Source: Shimia biformata (lineage in GTDB: Bacteria; Pseudomonadota; Alphaproteobacteria; Rhodobacterales; Rhodobacteraceae). Taken from it: a DNA stretch of 64,000 bases. Both the position numbers and the translations under genes were made by a program. Positions 1-7,575 of this stretch are shown piece by piece. The notes under the pieces are model-generated. The model ran no database searches and was not told the DNA's origin. It was given only the letters and a program-made list of their open reading frames with translations. Every line of letters begins with the position of its first letter. The first letter of the stretch is position 1. The stretch covers positions 2,265,475 to 2,329,474 of the forward strand of contig NZ_JAFEJK010000001.1 in the NCBI RefSeq assembly GCF_016888515.1. Direction: 5' to 3'.

Positions 1-253
1 CGGCACGCCGGAACTGATGGCGGAATATGCGGTCATGGCCCGCGACAGCGGCGCGACGATCATCGGCGGCTGCTGCGGCACCATGCCGAACCATCTGGCC
101 GCCATGAAAGAAGCGCTGGAAACCCGTCCGCGCGGCGCACGCCCGACGCTGGAACAGGTGACCGATGTTCTGGGGCCGTTTTCCTCGGCGTCGGACGGCA
201 CCGGCGACGATGACGCGCCCAAGCGCGAACGCCGTGGCCGCCGCCGCGCCTGA
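1..253 (+). CDS. Homocysteine S-methyltransferase / betaine-homocysteine methyltransferase-like protein, 3' part only
   Basis: The gene enters from the left edge, so only about 83 C-terminal residues are visible. They include IIGGCCGTMPNHLAAM, the GGCCG motif whose paired cysteines bind zinc in the homocysteine S-methyltransferase family (MetH N-terminal domain, BHMT, MmuM). The stop follows soon after an Arg-rich tail (KRERRGRRRA), so this is a stand-alone methyltransferase domain, not full MetH. Known family role: methyl transfer to homocysteine to make methionine. A corrinoid protein gene 1.7 kb downstream suggests the betaine/corrinoid type found in Rhodobacterales, but the substrate is inferred. 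Confidence 0.8.
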   Translation, partial: GTPELMAEYAVMARDSGATIIGGCCGTMPNHLAAMKEALETRPRGARPTLEQVTDVLGPFSSASDGTGDDDAPKRERRGRRRA

Positions 254-254
254 G

Positions 255-671
255 ATGTCGCGCAAGCCGATTCTCAGTGAATTCCTGCGCCGGGTCTGGT
301 CGGACGGAGACGTGTCGGCAGTCGATGAATTCATCGCCGACAGCTACACGATCCACAATGACCCGGGCGATCCGTGGAACGGCCAGACCCTGACCCGCGA
401 CGGCTTTGCCAACCGGCTGGTCAAATCCCGCGCCGCCGCGCCGGATCAGACCTTTACCCCGGTCATGATGATCGAGGAAGGCCGCCGTATCGCCGTGGCC
501 TGGGACTGGACTGGCACCCACCTTGGCGACCTGCCCGATATCCCCGCGACGGGCAAACCGATCTCGATGACCGGCCTCACCATCTATGAGTTCGACGGCG
601 ACCGCCTGTGTGGTCATTGGCAGGTGGCGGACCGGCTGGGCATCTATCAGCAGTTGATGGCCCAGACTTGA
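255..671 (+). CDS. SnoaL-like / ester cyclase family protein
   Basis: 138-residue protein of the SnoaL-like, NTF2-fold type: small alpha+beta barrel with the pattern VDEFIADSYTIHNDPG near residues 18-33 and late aromatic strands (GLTIYEFDGDRLCGHW). The reading frame is open further upstream, but that part overlaps the preceding gene. The ATG at 255, one base after the TGA of the methyltransferase gene, gives the normal family length and implies translational coupling. The family binds small hydrophobic ligands or acts as isomerase/cyclase; no substrate can be read from sequence. It converges with the radical SAM gene 7 nt away. Confidence 0.75.
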   Translation: MSRKPILSEFLRRVWSDGDVSAVDEFIADSYTIHNDPGDPWNGQTLTRDGFANRLVKSRAAAPDQTFTPVMMIEEGRRIAVAWDWTGTHLGDLPDIPATGKPISMTGLTIYEFDGDRLCGHWQVADRLGIYQQLMAQT

Positions 672-678
672 ACCGGCG

Positions 679-1764
679 CTAGAACAAGGCCAGTTGCCCG
701 TCCCGCGCGAGCGGCGGCAGGAACAGATCGGTGCGCAAGGGCGGCAGACCCTTATCCAGCCCCAGCCGCGCCGCCGCTTTCCTGAACCGTTGCGCAATCA
801 TCTCGGCATGGATGCCCTCACCGCGCATCCGCCGCCCCCACTCGGGCGTATAGGCCTTGCCGCCATGCATCTCACGCAGCCGCGCCATGACCTTTTCGGC
901 CTTGTTGGGGTAATGCGCGGTCAGCCAGTCCATCATCAGCCCCTCGACCTCTCGCGGCAGGCGCAGCATGATCCAGCTTGCCGCCGACGCGCCCGCATCA
1001 CGCGCAGCAGACAAAAGCGGCTCGACCTCGTGATCGGTCAACCCCGGCACCACCGGCGCCAGCATCGCGCGAACCGGGATACCCGCGTCGCTCAGGGAAC
1101 GGATCATCCGCAACCGGCGCGCGGGCGACGGCGCGCGCGGCTCCATCCGGCGCGACAGGTCGGCATCCAGCGTCGTCAGCGACACACCAACATGCGTCAG
1201 CCCCTGCGCCGCCATGGGCGCAAGAATGTCGATGTCCCTTTCCACCAGCGCACCCTTGGTGACAATGCCGACCGGGTGGCGAAACTCGCGCAGCACCCCC
1301 AGCACGTCGCGCATGATCCCCCGGTCCCGTTCCACCGGCTGATAGGGATCGGTATTGGTGCCGATCGCGACCGGCGCCACGGTGTAGGACCGCGCCCTGA
1401 GTTCCCGCTCCAACACCTCTGCCGCATTCGGCCGCGCCACCAGCCGGGTTTCGAAATCCAGCCCCGGCGACAGGCCCAGATAGGCATGGGTCGGGCGCGC
1501 GAAGCAATAGACACAGCCATGTTCGCAGCCCCGGTAGGGATTGATCGAGCGGTCAAACGGCAGGTCGGGCGAAGTGTTATAGGTGATCAGCCTGCCGATC
1601 CGTTCCTCGGTCACATGGGTTTGAAACGCGCCCCGTTCCTCGGCCATGTCCCAGCCATCGTTTTCCTCGACCCGGACAAGGTCAAAGCGGCCGCTCTGAT
1701 TGGTCAGAGCGCCCCGCCCGCGCCTGCGGTCAGGGTCGATGTCTGGGCGGGTGGTTGCTGTCAT
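679..1764 (-). CDS. Radical SAM protein, PA0069/SplB-like family
   Basis: 361-residue radical SAM enzyme. The cluster motif is CEHGCVYC (Cys80, Cys84, Cys87), the CX3CX2C arrangement that binds the [4Fe-4S] cluster and SAM. It is preceded by NPYRG and followed by FARPTHAYLG, typical of the PA0069/SplB-like family. The N-terminus RRRGRGALTNQSGRFD is also characteristic, which favours the ATG at 1764 over an in-frame ATG at 1818; neither has a clear Shine-Dalgarno. Substrate unknown; spore photoproduct lyase proper is unlikely in this non-sporulating lineage. It lies on the opposite strand between two corrinoid/one-carbon genes. Confidence 0.85.
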   Translation of the reverse strand: MTATTRPDIDPDRRRGRGALTNQSGRFDLVRVEENDGWDMAEERGAFQTHVTEERIGRLITYNTSPDLPFDRSINPYRGCEHGCVYCFARPTHAYLGLSPGLDFETRLVARPNAAEVLERELRARSYTVAPVAIGTNTDPYQPVERDRGIMRDVLGVLREFRHPVGIVTKGALVERDIDILAPMAAQGLTHVGVSLTTLDADLSRRMEPRAPSPARRLRMIRSLSDAGIPVRAMLAPVVPGLTDHEVEPLLSAARDAGASAASWIMLRLPREVEGLMMDWLTAHYPNKAEKVMARLREMHGGKAYTPEWGRRMRGEGIHAEMIAQRFRKAAARLGLDKGLPPLRTDLFLPPLARDGQLALF

Positions 1765-1900
1765 GGCGCCACAATGGAACAAATCAGGAACAATTGCAAT
1801 CAACCCCAAGATCGACATGAGAAAGTTTCACCCAACATGCCCCATTTCCCGGCTATAAGTCGGAAGCGGTTTCGCCTATGTCGCTATTCAGACAGTCGGC

Positions 1901-1935
1901 CCGCGACAAATCGCGGAAATCTGGGCAAAACCCGG
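1901..1935 (+). other. Two adjacent hairpins in the leader of the corrinoid protein gene
   Basis: CCGCGA (1901-1906) pairs with TCGCGG (1911-1916) across a CAAA loop. Immediately downstream CTGGG (1921-1925) can pair with CCCGG (1931-1935). The second hairpin ends 12 nt before the AAGGA ribosome binding site at 1948-1952. This may be a structured leader. I do not recognise a cobalamin or SAM riboswitch core. Confidence 0.35.
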
Positions 1936-1959
1936 GCCCTCTCGAACAAGGATTGGCAC

Positions 1960-2661
1960 ATGTCGGAAGAAGAAGACGATATCGTTCTGTCGGAACTGAA
2001 TGACGAGGAACTGGTCGAACAGATGTTCGACGACCTCTATGACGGTCTGAAGGAAGAGATCGAGGAAGGCGTCAGCATCCTGTTGGAACGCGGATGGGAA
2101 CCCTATGACATCCTGACCAAGGCGCTTGTCGGCGGCATGACCATCGTCGGCAACGACTTCCGCGATGGCATCCTGTTCGTGCCCGAGGTGCTTCTGGCCG
2201 CCAACGCGATGAAAGGCGGCATGGCGATCCTGAAACCGCTTCTGGCCGAAACCGGCGCACCGCGCGTCGGCAAGATGGTGATCGGCACCGTCAAGGGCGA
2301 CATCCACGACATCGGCAAGAACCTTGTCTCGATGATGATGGAAGGCGCCGGATTCGAGGTTGTCGACCTTGGCATCAACAATCCGGTCGAAAACTACCTT
2401 GAAGCGCTGGAAAAGGAAGAGGCCGACATCCTTGGCATGTCCGCGCTTCTGACCACGACAATGCCTTACATGAAGGTGGTGATCGACACGCTGGTCGAAA
2501 AAGGCATGCGCGAGGATTTCATCGTTCTCGTCGGCGGCGCGCCGCTGAATGAAGAGTTTGGCAAGGCCATCGGCGCCGATGCCTATTGCCGGGACGCCGC
2601 CGTCGCGGTGGAAACCGCCAAGGACTTCATGTCCCGCCGCCACAACCAACTCAGCGCCTGA
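1960..2661 (+). CDS. B12-binding corrinoid protein (MtbC/MttC-like)
   Basis: 233-residue corrinoid carrier of the methyltransferase type. Residues 10-100 form the helical cap domain (acidic N-terminus, SELNDEELVEQMFDDLYDGL). The Rossmann B12 domain follows with GDIHDIGKN at 113-121, the DxHxxG motif whose His116 ligates cobalt, then SALLTTTMP and VGGAP, the other cobalamin contacts. Members shuttle methyl groups between a substrate methyltransferase (MttB-like) and an acceptor enzyme. Start ATG 1960 is set by AAGGA at 1948-1952; the frame stays open far upstream, but only as antisense to the radical SAM gene. DUF1638 follows and an MttB homologue lies at 43.8 kb; partnership is inferred. Confidence 0.92.
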   Translation: MSEEEDDIVLSELNDEELVEQMFDDLYDGLKEEIEEGVSILLERGWEPYDILTKALVGGMTIVGNDFRDGILFVPEVLLAANAMKGGMAILKPLLAETGAPRVGKMVIGTVKGDIHDIGKNLVSMMMEGAGFEVVDLGINNPVENYLEALEKEEADILGMSALLTTTMPYMKVVIDTLVEKGMREDFIVLVGGAPLNEEFGKAIGADAYCRDAAVAVETAKDFMSRRHNQLSA

Positions 2662-2683
2662 GGGCGGGCAATTGACCTGATCG

Positions 2684-2716
2684 CGGCCCGCCCCACCCGG
2701 CGGGCCGTTTTGTTTT
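2684..2716 (+). terminator. Rho-independent terminator after the corrinoid gene
   Basis: Perfect 9-bp stem CGGCCCGCC (2684-2692) / GGCGGGCCG (2699-2707), 6-nt loop, then TTTTGTTTT. It ends 12 nt before the DUF1638 start, so it could attenuate as well as terminate. Confidence 0.75.
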
Positions 2717-2728
2717 GAAAGGCAGAAA

Positions 2729-3364
2729 ATGCAGCTTCCCAGCGACCAGACCCTGACAAATGACGGGCTAGAGGCGACGGGCCGCGGGCGTATCCTGCTG
2801 ATCGCCTGCGGCGCGCTGGCCCGCGAGATCCTGGACCTGAAAACCGCCAATGGCTGGGACCACATGGACCTGACCTGCCTGCCCGCGATCTATCACGTCT
2901 ATCCCGACCGCATCACCGACGCCGTGCGCCAGAAGGTCGAGGCGAGCCGCGACGCCTATGACACCATCTTTGTGGTCTATGCCGATTGCGGCACCGGCGG
3001 GTTGCTGAAAGCGGCCTGTGACCAGATGGGCGTCGAGATGGTCGAAGGCCCGCATTGCTACAGTTTCTACGAAGGAAACCAACGGTTTGCCGAGGTAAGT
3101 GAAAGTGAAATCACCACCTTCTACCTGACCGATTTCCTCGTCCGTCAATTCGACGCCTTCATCTGGAAACCGATGGGCCTGGACCGCCACCCGGAGTTGC
3201 GGGACATGTATTTCGGCAATTATGAAAAACTTGTCTACCAGGCCCAGACCGACGACCCCGCCCTGACCCAGAAGGCAAAGGATTGCGCCGATCGCCTCGG
3301 CCTGGCCTTCGAGCGGCGGTTCACAGGCTACGGCGACCTGGCCACGACCTTGTCGCGCTTGTAG
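2729..3364 (+). CDS. DUF1638 domain-containing protein
   Basis: 211 residues. ILLIACGALAREI (22-34), YADCGTGG (85-92) and GPHCYSFYEG form the conserved cysteine-bearing pattern of DUF1638. Family members usually sit beside corrinoid proteins and MttB-type methyltransferases, as here, 67 nt after the corrinoid gene. The conserved Cys residues suggest metal or corrinoid chemistry, but no reaction is established and none is claimed. A strong hairpin lies between the two genes, so this one may be expressed at a lower level. Confidence 0.85.
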   Translation: MQLPSDQTLTNDGLEATGRGRILLIACGALAREILDLKTANGWDHMDLTCLPAIYHVYPDRITDAVRQKVEASRDAYDTIFVVYADCGTGGLLKAACDQMGVEMVEGPHCYSFYEGNQRFAEVSESEITTFYLTDFLVRQFDAFIWKPMGLDRHPELRDMYFGNYEKLVYQAQTDDPALTQKAKDCADRLGLAFERRFTGYGDLATTLSRL

Positions 3365-3395
3365 CCTGAGTGATTCCGTCATTTGTTACAAAGGC

Positions 3396-3423
3396 TTGCT
3401 TCGTTCCGAGCGCGCCCTAGAGT
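3396..3423 (+). promoter_or_regulatory. Possible sigma-70-type promoter before the unknown gene at 3458
   Basis: TTGCTT (3396-3401), 16-nt spacer, TAGAGT (3418-3423). The -10 matches TATAAT at 4 of 6 positions. It is positioned 35 nt upstream of the ATG. Weak by sequence alone. Confidence 0.25.
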
Positions 3424-3457
3424 TAAGGGGCATTGAAGCACGGAAAAGGACCATTCG

Positions 3458-3916
3458 ATGGATTTACCAGAAAGCGACGTGATTGACCTGACACCTTTGA
3501 CCAAGGACGCCCCCGACATGCTGCCGGCATTTTTCGCCGATACCGGGGACAGATACCTGAACAACCCAAGGTATTTCTATTTCAACGACTATTCCGATGG
3601 CATCTACAAGCTGGAAAAGATCGCCGTTCGCATCACCGAGGATGACAAGGTCGCCATCACTTTCATCGAGAAGGTGCATCGCGGCATCTATACCCACACC
3701 CGCAACCGCCGGGTCTGGACCGGGCCTTGGATCAAGGTAACGCTGTTCGATCAGGGTGACTTCCCGATCGGAGGTGAGTGGGACGCGGTGCGCTGCAACC
3801 GGGTTTGCAGAACGCCCGAACGCAGGCAACTTGCCGAAAAGGACGTGCCCGGCGCGTATGGGCTTGTCTCGCGGGTGGGTGTCGCGCGGGGCCCGTACCG
3901 CTATACCAACTGCTGA
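3458..3916 (+). CDS. Hypothetical protein, family not recognised
   Basis: 152 residues with no recognised domain. Visible features are an acidic N-terminus (DLPESDVIDLTPL), a Tyr/Phe/Asn-rich stretch around residue 40 (NNPRYFYFNDYSDG), strands rich in charged residues and a basic C-terminal third with three Cys. There is no signal peptide or membrane segment, so it is probably cytoplasmic. The ATG is supported by AAGGA at 3446-3450, 7 nt upstream. It stands alone between the DUF1638 gene and a small secreted-protein gene. Confidence 0.65.
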   Translation: MDLPESDVIDLTPLTKDAPDMLPAFFADTGDRYLNNPRYFYFNDYSDGIYKLEKIAVRITEDDKVAITFIEKVHRGIYTHTRNRRVWTGPWIKVTLFDQGDFPIGGEWDAVRCNRVCRTPERRQLAEKDVPGAYGLVSRVGVARGPYRYTNC

Positions 3917-4032
3917 TCTTACCGACCGGCGCATGGGCGCGGCCGCAGCGCAGGTGTCAGAAAAAAAATGATCCAGCCGTGACGCGGCCCCGTAACCTCC
4001 GCATCGAAACCAGATGGAGGAGGAAACATTCC

Positions 4033-4296
4033 ATGAAGACGATTATCGTATCTGCAATCACCCTGACCCTTGCAACCGGCGCGGCCTATGCCGGCGGCAA
4101 CAAGAACAGCGAAGCGCGCGCAATGGCCGACTTCCTGAGCAACGGCGGCGGCACTCTGGGCGGGGCGATCAACCCGGAAAAGGGCAACAACGGCAAGGGC
4201 ACCGCGTCCGATGTCAGCGGCGGCGGCAATGGCGGCTGGGGCAACATCGGCTCTACGCTGACCGGCGAGCCGGGCGAGAGCGTTTCGGGACGCTAA
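4033..4296 (+). CDS. Small Gly/Asn-rich secreted protein, function unknown
   Basis: 87 residues. The first 18 (MKTIIVSAITLTLATGAAYA) look like a Sec signal peptide with an AYA cleavage site. The mature part of about 67 residues is unusually rich in Gly, Asn and Ser (GGNKNSEARA, SGGGNGGWGN) and has no Cys. A strong AGGAGG lies just upstream (4016-4024) and a terminator just downstream, so it is a single-gene, probably well-translated unit. Low-complexity composition prevents family assignment; an exported structural or surface peptide is possible. Confidence 0.65.
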   Translation: MKTIIVSAITLTLATGAAYAGGNKNSEARAMADFLSNGGGTLGGAINPEKGNNGKGTASDVSGGGNGGWGNIGSTLTGEPGESVSGR

Positions 4297-4322
4297 AGCG
4301 CGACAACAGTTCAGATCACAAG

Positions 4323-4353
4323 CGGGCCCGGGAAAAACCCCGGGCTCGTTTCG
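4323..4353. terminator. Hairpin terminator between convergent genes
   Basis: Stem 4323-4332 pairs with 4339-4348 (GC-rich core GCCCGGG/CCCGGGC, one G-T wobble), loop AAAAAC, then TTTCGT on the plus strand. It serves the gene ending at 4296 and lies just beyond the stop of the regulator at 4357. Confidence 0.65.
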
Positions 4354-4356
4354 TAT

Positions 4357-4986
4357 CTAGACCAGCGACGTGACCCACAGGATCGTGGCGTCTTCGGGGC
4401 TGACCGAGATAACGTTGTGGCCCATCGAGCCGTCATAATAGGCACTGTCGCCACGGCGCATTTCGACGGGTTCATAAAACTCGGTGTAAAGCCGGATGAT
4501 GCCGGTCAGCACAAAGAGGAATTCCTCGCCGTCGTGCCGGACCCAGCCGTCAAACTCGTCCATCGACCGCGCCCGCACCCGCGCACGGTAGGGCAGCATG
4601 GCCTTCTTGGTCAGGGTTTCGGCCAGAAGCTCGTGTTCATAGGTCGTCGTGGCCTGATGCACGCCCTGCCCCGACTTCACCACCGTCATGCGGCCGTTGA
4701 CCTGTTCCTTCTGCGGCGGGGTGAAGAGTTGCGGGACCGAGATTTCCAGCCCCGTCGCCAGTTTCTTCAGGGCGTCATAGGTCGGCGACATCTGGCCGTT
4801 TTCGATCTTGGACAAAGTCGAGCGCGCCAGCCCCGCCTGTTTCGCGGCCTGTTCCAGCGTCCAGCCGCCCGCCTTGCGCAATTCACGCACACGTTCGCCC
4901 AGGTCGAGCGGTTCGACATGTTCGGCATGGCCGCTTTCGCGCGCCACCTGGATCAGGGATTTCGGGTCTTGTCCAATGTCTGTCAT
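4357..4986 (-). CDS. XRE-family regulator with C-terminal cupin domain
   Basis: 209 residues from ATG 4986. The HTH_3 domain spans about residues 30-85 (LGERVRELRKAGGWTLEQAAKQAGLARSTLSKIENGQMSPT) and a cupin_2 sensor domain about 115-205 (HDGEEFLFVLTGIIRLYTEFYEP). Family members (PuuR/SutR type) regulate catabolic or transport genes and sense a small ligand through the cupin. An in-frame GTG at 5034 would add 16 residues; ATG 4986 leaves a 65-nt divergent gap to the acyl-CoA synthetase gene, its most likely target. Confidence 0.88.
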   Translation of the reverse strand: MTDIGQDPKSLIQVARESGHAEHVEPLDLGERVRELRKAGGWTLEQAAKQAGLARSTLSKIENGQMSPTYDALKKLATGLEISVPQLFTPPQKEQVNGRMTVVKSGQGVHQATTTYEHELLAETLTKKAMLPYRARVRARSMDEFDGWVRHDGEEFLFVLTGIIRLYTEFYEPVEMRRGDSAYYDGSMGHNVISVSPEDATILWVTSLV

Positions 4987-5051
4987 GGCATGGCTCTTAG
5001 GGTGCCGCAGGGTTACTTGCAAGTTTTTGTCCACGCCCTTAAGTGGTTGTC

Positions 5052-6572
5052 ATGTTATCCGTTTTCGATCAAGGCCCCTGGCCCGACTGCCCCAGCCCGT
5101 TCAACATGGCCGCGCATGTGCTGGCCCATGCCGACGACATGCCCGACAAGACTGCCCTTTCGGTGGTATCCGGCAGCGGCTGCGCCGACTGGAGCTATGG
5201 CGCGATGAAACGCGCGGTTCTTGGCACTGGCGCGGGGCTTCTGGCGCGCGGGCTGGCCCCCGGCGACATCGTTCTGATGCGGCTGGGCAATGATGTCGAG
5301 TTTCCAATTGCCTATCTTGGCGCCATTGCCGTCGGGCTGGTGCCGGTGCCGACCTCGTCGCAACTGACCGACCCCGAGGTGGCGCGGATCATCGACGAAT
5401 TGTCGCCCAAGGCGATCCTGCGCGACCCGGCGATTGCCTGCCCGGTCGACATGCCCCCGCAGATCATCACCACGGCGGATTTGCATGCCATGCGCGACCT
5501 GCCGCCAGCCCCGTTCCACATGGGCGACCCCGACCGGATGGCCTATGTGATCTACACCTCCGGCACCTCGGGCAGCCCGCGTGCCGTGGCCCATGCGCAT
5601 CGCGCGATCTGGGCGCGGGGCATGATGCATGAGGGCTGGTATGGACTGACCGGGGATGACCGGCTGATGCATGCCGGCGCCTTCAACTGGACCTATACGC
5701 TGGGCACCGGGCTGATGGATCCCTGGACCGTGGGCGCGACCGCCCTGATCCCCGCCGCCGGGGTCGGGTTCGACCAGCTCCCGAAGCTGATCGCGCGCGA
5801 GAAGGTCACGATTTTTGCAGCCGTTCCGGGCGTTTACCGCAAGATGCTGTCGGATCACCCCGACCTGCACCTGCCCGACCTGCGCCACGGTCTGACCGCC
5901 GGAGAAAAGCTCTCGGACACGATCCGCGACGCCTGGGCCGAGGCAACAGGCGGTCAGCTCTACGAAGCCTATGGCATGTCGGAATGTTCGACCTTCATCT
6001 CCTCGAACCCCTCCGATCCAGCCCGCCCCGGCACGCTGGGCCGCCCGCAACAGGGCCGCCGCATTGCGATCATCGGTGAGGACGGCCCGGTTCCCCTTGG
6101 CGAAGAGGGCCAGATTGCCGTCTCGACCCGCGATCCCGGCCTGATGCGGGGATATCTCAATGCACCCGACGAATTTGCCGCGCGTTGTCAGGGCGACTGG
6201 TTCCTGACCGGCGATCTGGGGGTCATGGGTGCGGATTTCTGCATCGATTACACCGGCCGCGCCGATGACATGATGAATGCCGGCGGCTTCCGCGTCTCGC
6301 CCCTTGAGGTCGAGGCCAAGCTTGCCAATTTCCCCGGTCTGACGGCCATCGGCGTGACGGATGTCGAGATAAAACAGGACGTGCGCGTGATCGCCGCCTT
6401 CTATACCAGCCAGACGCCTCTGGACGAAGAGGCGCTGGCACGATATGCGGGCCAGACGCTCGCCGCCTATAAACAGCCCCGCCTCTGGCAACGGCTTGAT
6501 GCGCTGCCCGTCAGCGCCAATGGCAAACTGTTGCGACGCGCCCTGCAAAAAACCTTCGAGGCCCAGCGATGA
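5052..6572 (+). CDS. AMP-dependent acyl-CoA synthetase/ligase (class I adenylate-forming)
   Basis: 506 residues, family-typical. The AMP-binding P-loop YTSGTSGSPR is at 168-177, YEAYGMSECS is the A5-type motif, TGDLG and YTGRADDMMNAGGFRVSP are the hinge motifs, and the catalytic lysine lies in SANGKLLRR near the C-terminus. It activates a carboxylate to acyl-AMP then acyl-CoA; chain length is not predictable. ATG 5052 is chosen, with an in-frame GTG nine bases upstream. It is the first gene of a four-gene run joined by 4-nt ATGA overlaps, probably controlled by the divergent XRE-cupin regulator. Confidence 0.88.
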   Translation: MLSVFDQGPWPDCPSPFNMAAHVLAHADDMPDKTALSVVSGSGCADWSYGAMKRAVLGTGAGLLARGLAPGDIVLMRLGNDVEFPIAYLGAIAVGLVPVPTSSQLTDPEVARIIDELSPKAILRDPAIACPVDMPPQIITTADLHAMRDLPPAPFHMGDPDRMAYVIYTSGTSGSPRAVAHAHRAIWARGMMHEGWYGLTGDDRLMHAGAFNWTYTLGTGLMDPWTVGATALIPAAGVGFDQLPKLIAREKVTIFAAVPGVYRKMLSDHPDLHLPDLRHGLTAGEKLSDTIRDAWAEATGGQLYEAYGMSECSTFISSNPSDPARPGTLGRPQQGRRIAIIGEDGPVPLGEEGQIAVSTRDPGLMRGYLNAPDEFAARCQGDWFLTGDLGVMGADFCIDYTGRADDMMNAGGFRVSPLEVEAKLANFPGLTAIGVTDVEIKQDVRVIAAFYTSQTPLDEEALARYAGQTLAAYKQPRLWQRLDALPVSANGKLLRRALQKTFEAQR

Positions 6573-7210
6573 TCAAGCTTGATATTCTTTCCGACCCGAT
6601 TTGCCCGTGGTGCTTCATCGGCAAGACCCAGCTTGAGCGCGCGCTTGAAAAATCGCCCGAACATCCCTTTGTGATCGAATGGCACCCGTTTCAGCTGAAC
6701 CCGGACATGCCCGCCGAAGGCATGGACCGCCGCGCCTATCTTGAGGCGAAATTCGGCGGCAAGGAAGGCGCCGTGAAGGTCTATGGCCAGATCGCCGCCC
6801 ATGCCGAAGAGATCGGCCTGCCGATGGATTTCGGTGCGATCCAGCGCACGCCCAACACGATCGACGCCCACCGTCTGATCCACTGGGCCGGGATCGAGCA
6901 GAAGCAGAACGCCGTGGTGAACGCCCTGTTCAAGGCCTATTTCCAGGACGGCCGCGACATTGGCGATCACGAGGTTCTGGCCGATATCGCCGACAGCGCC
7001 GGGATGGATGCCGCCGTGGTGCAGCGCCTGATGGCCAGCGATGCCGACATCGACGACATCCGCGCCCGCGACGCCCACAGCCGCCAGATGGGGGTCAACT
7101 CGGTCCCGACCTTCATCGTCGACAACAAACACGCGGTGCCCGGCGCGCAGCCGGTCGACCTCTGGCTGAAGGTGATCGAGGAGATCACAGCAAACGAGCC
7201 CGACACATGA
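6569..7210 (+). CDS. DsbA-family oxidoreductase, FrnE-like
   Basis: 213 residues with the thioredoxin-fold active site CPWC (Cys12, Cys15) right after strand 1, the inserted helical domain, and the cis-proline region VNSVPTFIVDN (175-185). There is no signal peptide, unlike periplasmic DsbA, so it is cytoplasmic and closest to FrnE / 2-hydroxychromene-2-carboxylate isomerase-like proteins. CPWC favours a thiol-disulfide role. Its start overlaps the stop of the ligase gene by 4 nt, implying co-translation. Confidence 0.87.
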   Translation: MIKLDILSDPICPWCFIGKTQLERALEKSPEHPFVIEWHPFQLNPDMPAEGMDRRAYLEAKFGGKEGAVKVYGQIAAHAEEIGLPMDFGAIQRTPNTIDAHRLIHWAGIEQKQNAVVNALFKAYFQDGRDIGDHEVLADIADSAGMDAAVVQRLMASDADIDDIRARDAHSRQMGVNSVPTFIVDNKHAVPGAQPVDLWLKVIEEITANEPDT

Positions 7211-7575
7211 CCCCGCGCGAACGCCTTGTCTTCCTGATCGGGATGCTGATCCCGATCATCGGCGGCGGCACGGTGTTCTTCCGCTATGTCGAGGGCTGGA
7301 GCTGGGTCGATGCCTATTTCTTCTCGGTCATCACCCTGTCGACGGTCGGCTACGGCCATCCCGTTCCCGACACCAATATCGGCAAGATCGGCACCACGGT
7401 CTTTGTGTTCATCGGGCTGGGGATTTTCGCGCTGGTGATCCAGCAGGTGGCCGAGGTCGCCTCGCACCGCCGCCGCAAGGGACGCTCGCGCTGGCTGTTG
7501 TCGGGGCGCAGCAAAGAAGACGAGACATCGCTGCGCGCCGATGTCGCCAACGAAGATGAGAAACCGGACGAATGA
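7207..7575 (+). CDS. Two-TM potassium channel family protein
   Basis: 122 residues. TM1 is about residues 8-25, then a pore helix and the K+ selectivity filter TVGYG at 46-50, then TM2 about 60-80. A basic cytoplasmic tail (SHRRRKGRSRW) follows, with no RCK/TrkA_N domain. It is a minimal KcsA-like Ion_trans_2 channel predicted to form tetramers in the inner membrane. It overlaps both neighbours by 4 nt, so it is cotranslated with an oxidoreductase and an exporter; a functional link is not obvious. Confidence 0.88.
   Translation: MTPRERLVFLIGMLIPIIGGGTVFFRYVEGWSWVDAYFFSVITLSTVGYGHPVPDTNIGKIGTTVFVFIGLGIFALVIQQVAEVASHRRRKGRSRWLLSGRSKEDETSLRADVANEDEKPDE

Noticed and set aside
694-1959. Long N-terminal extension of the corrinoid gene frame
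   Set aside because: Runs antisense to the radical SAM gene. The corrinoid domain and AAGGA place the start at 1960.
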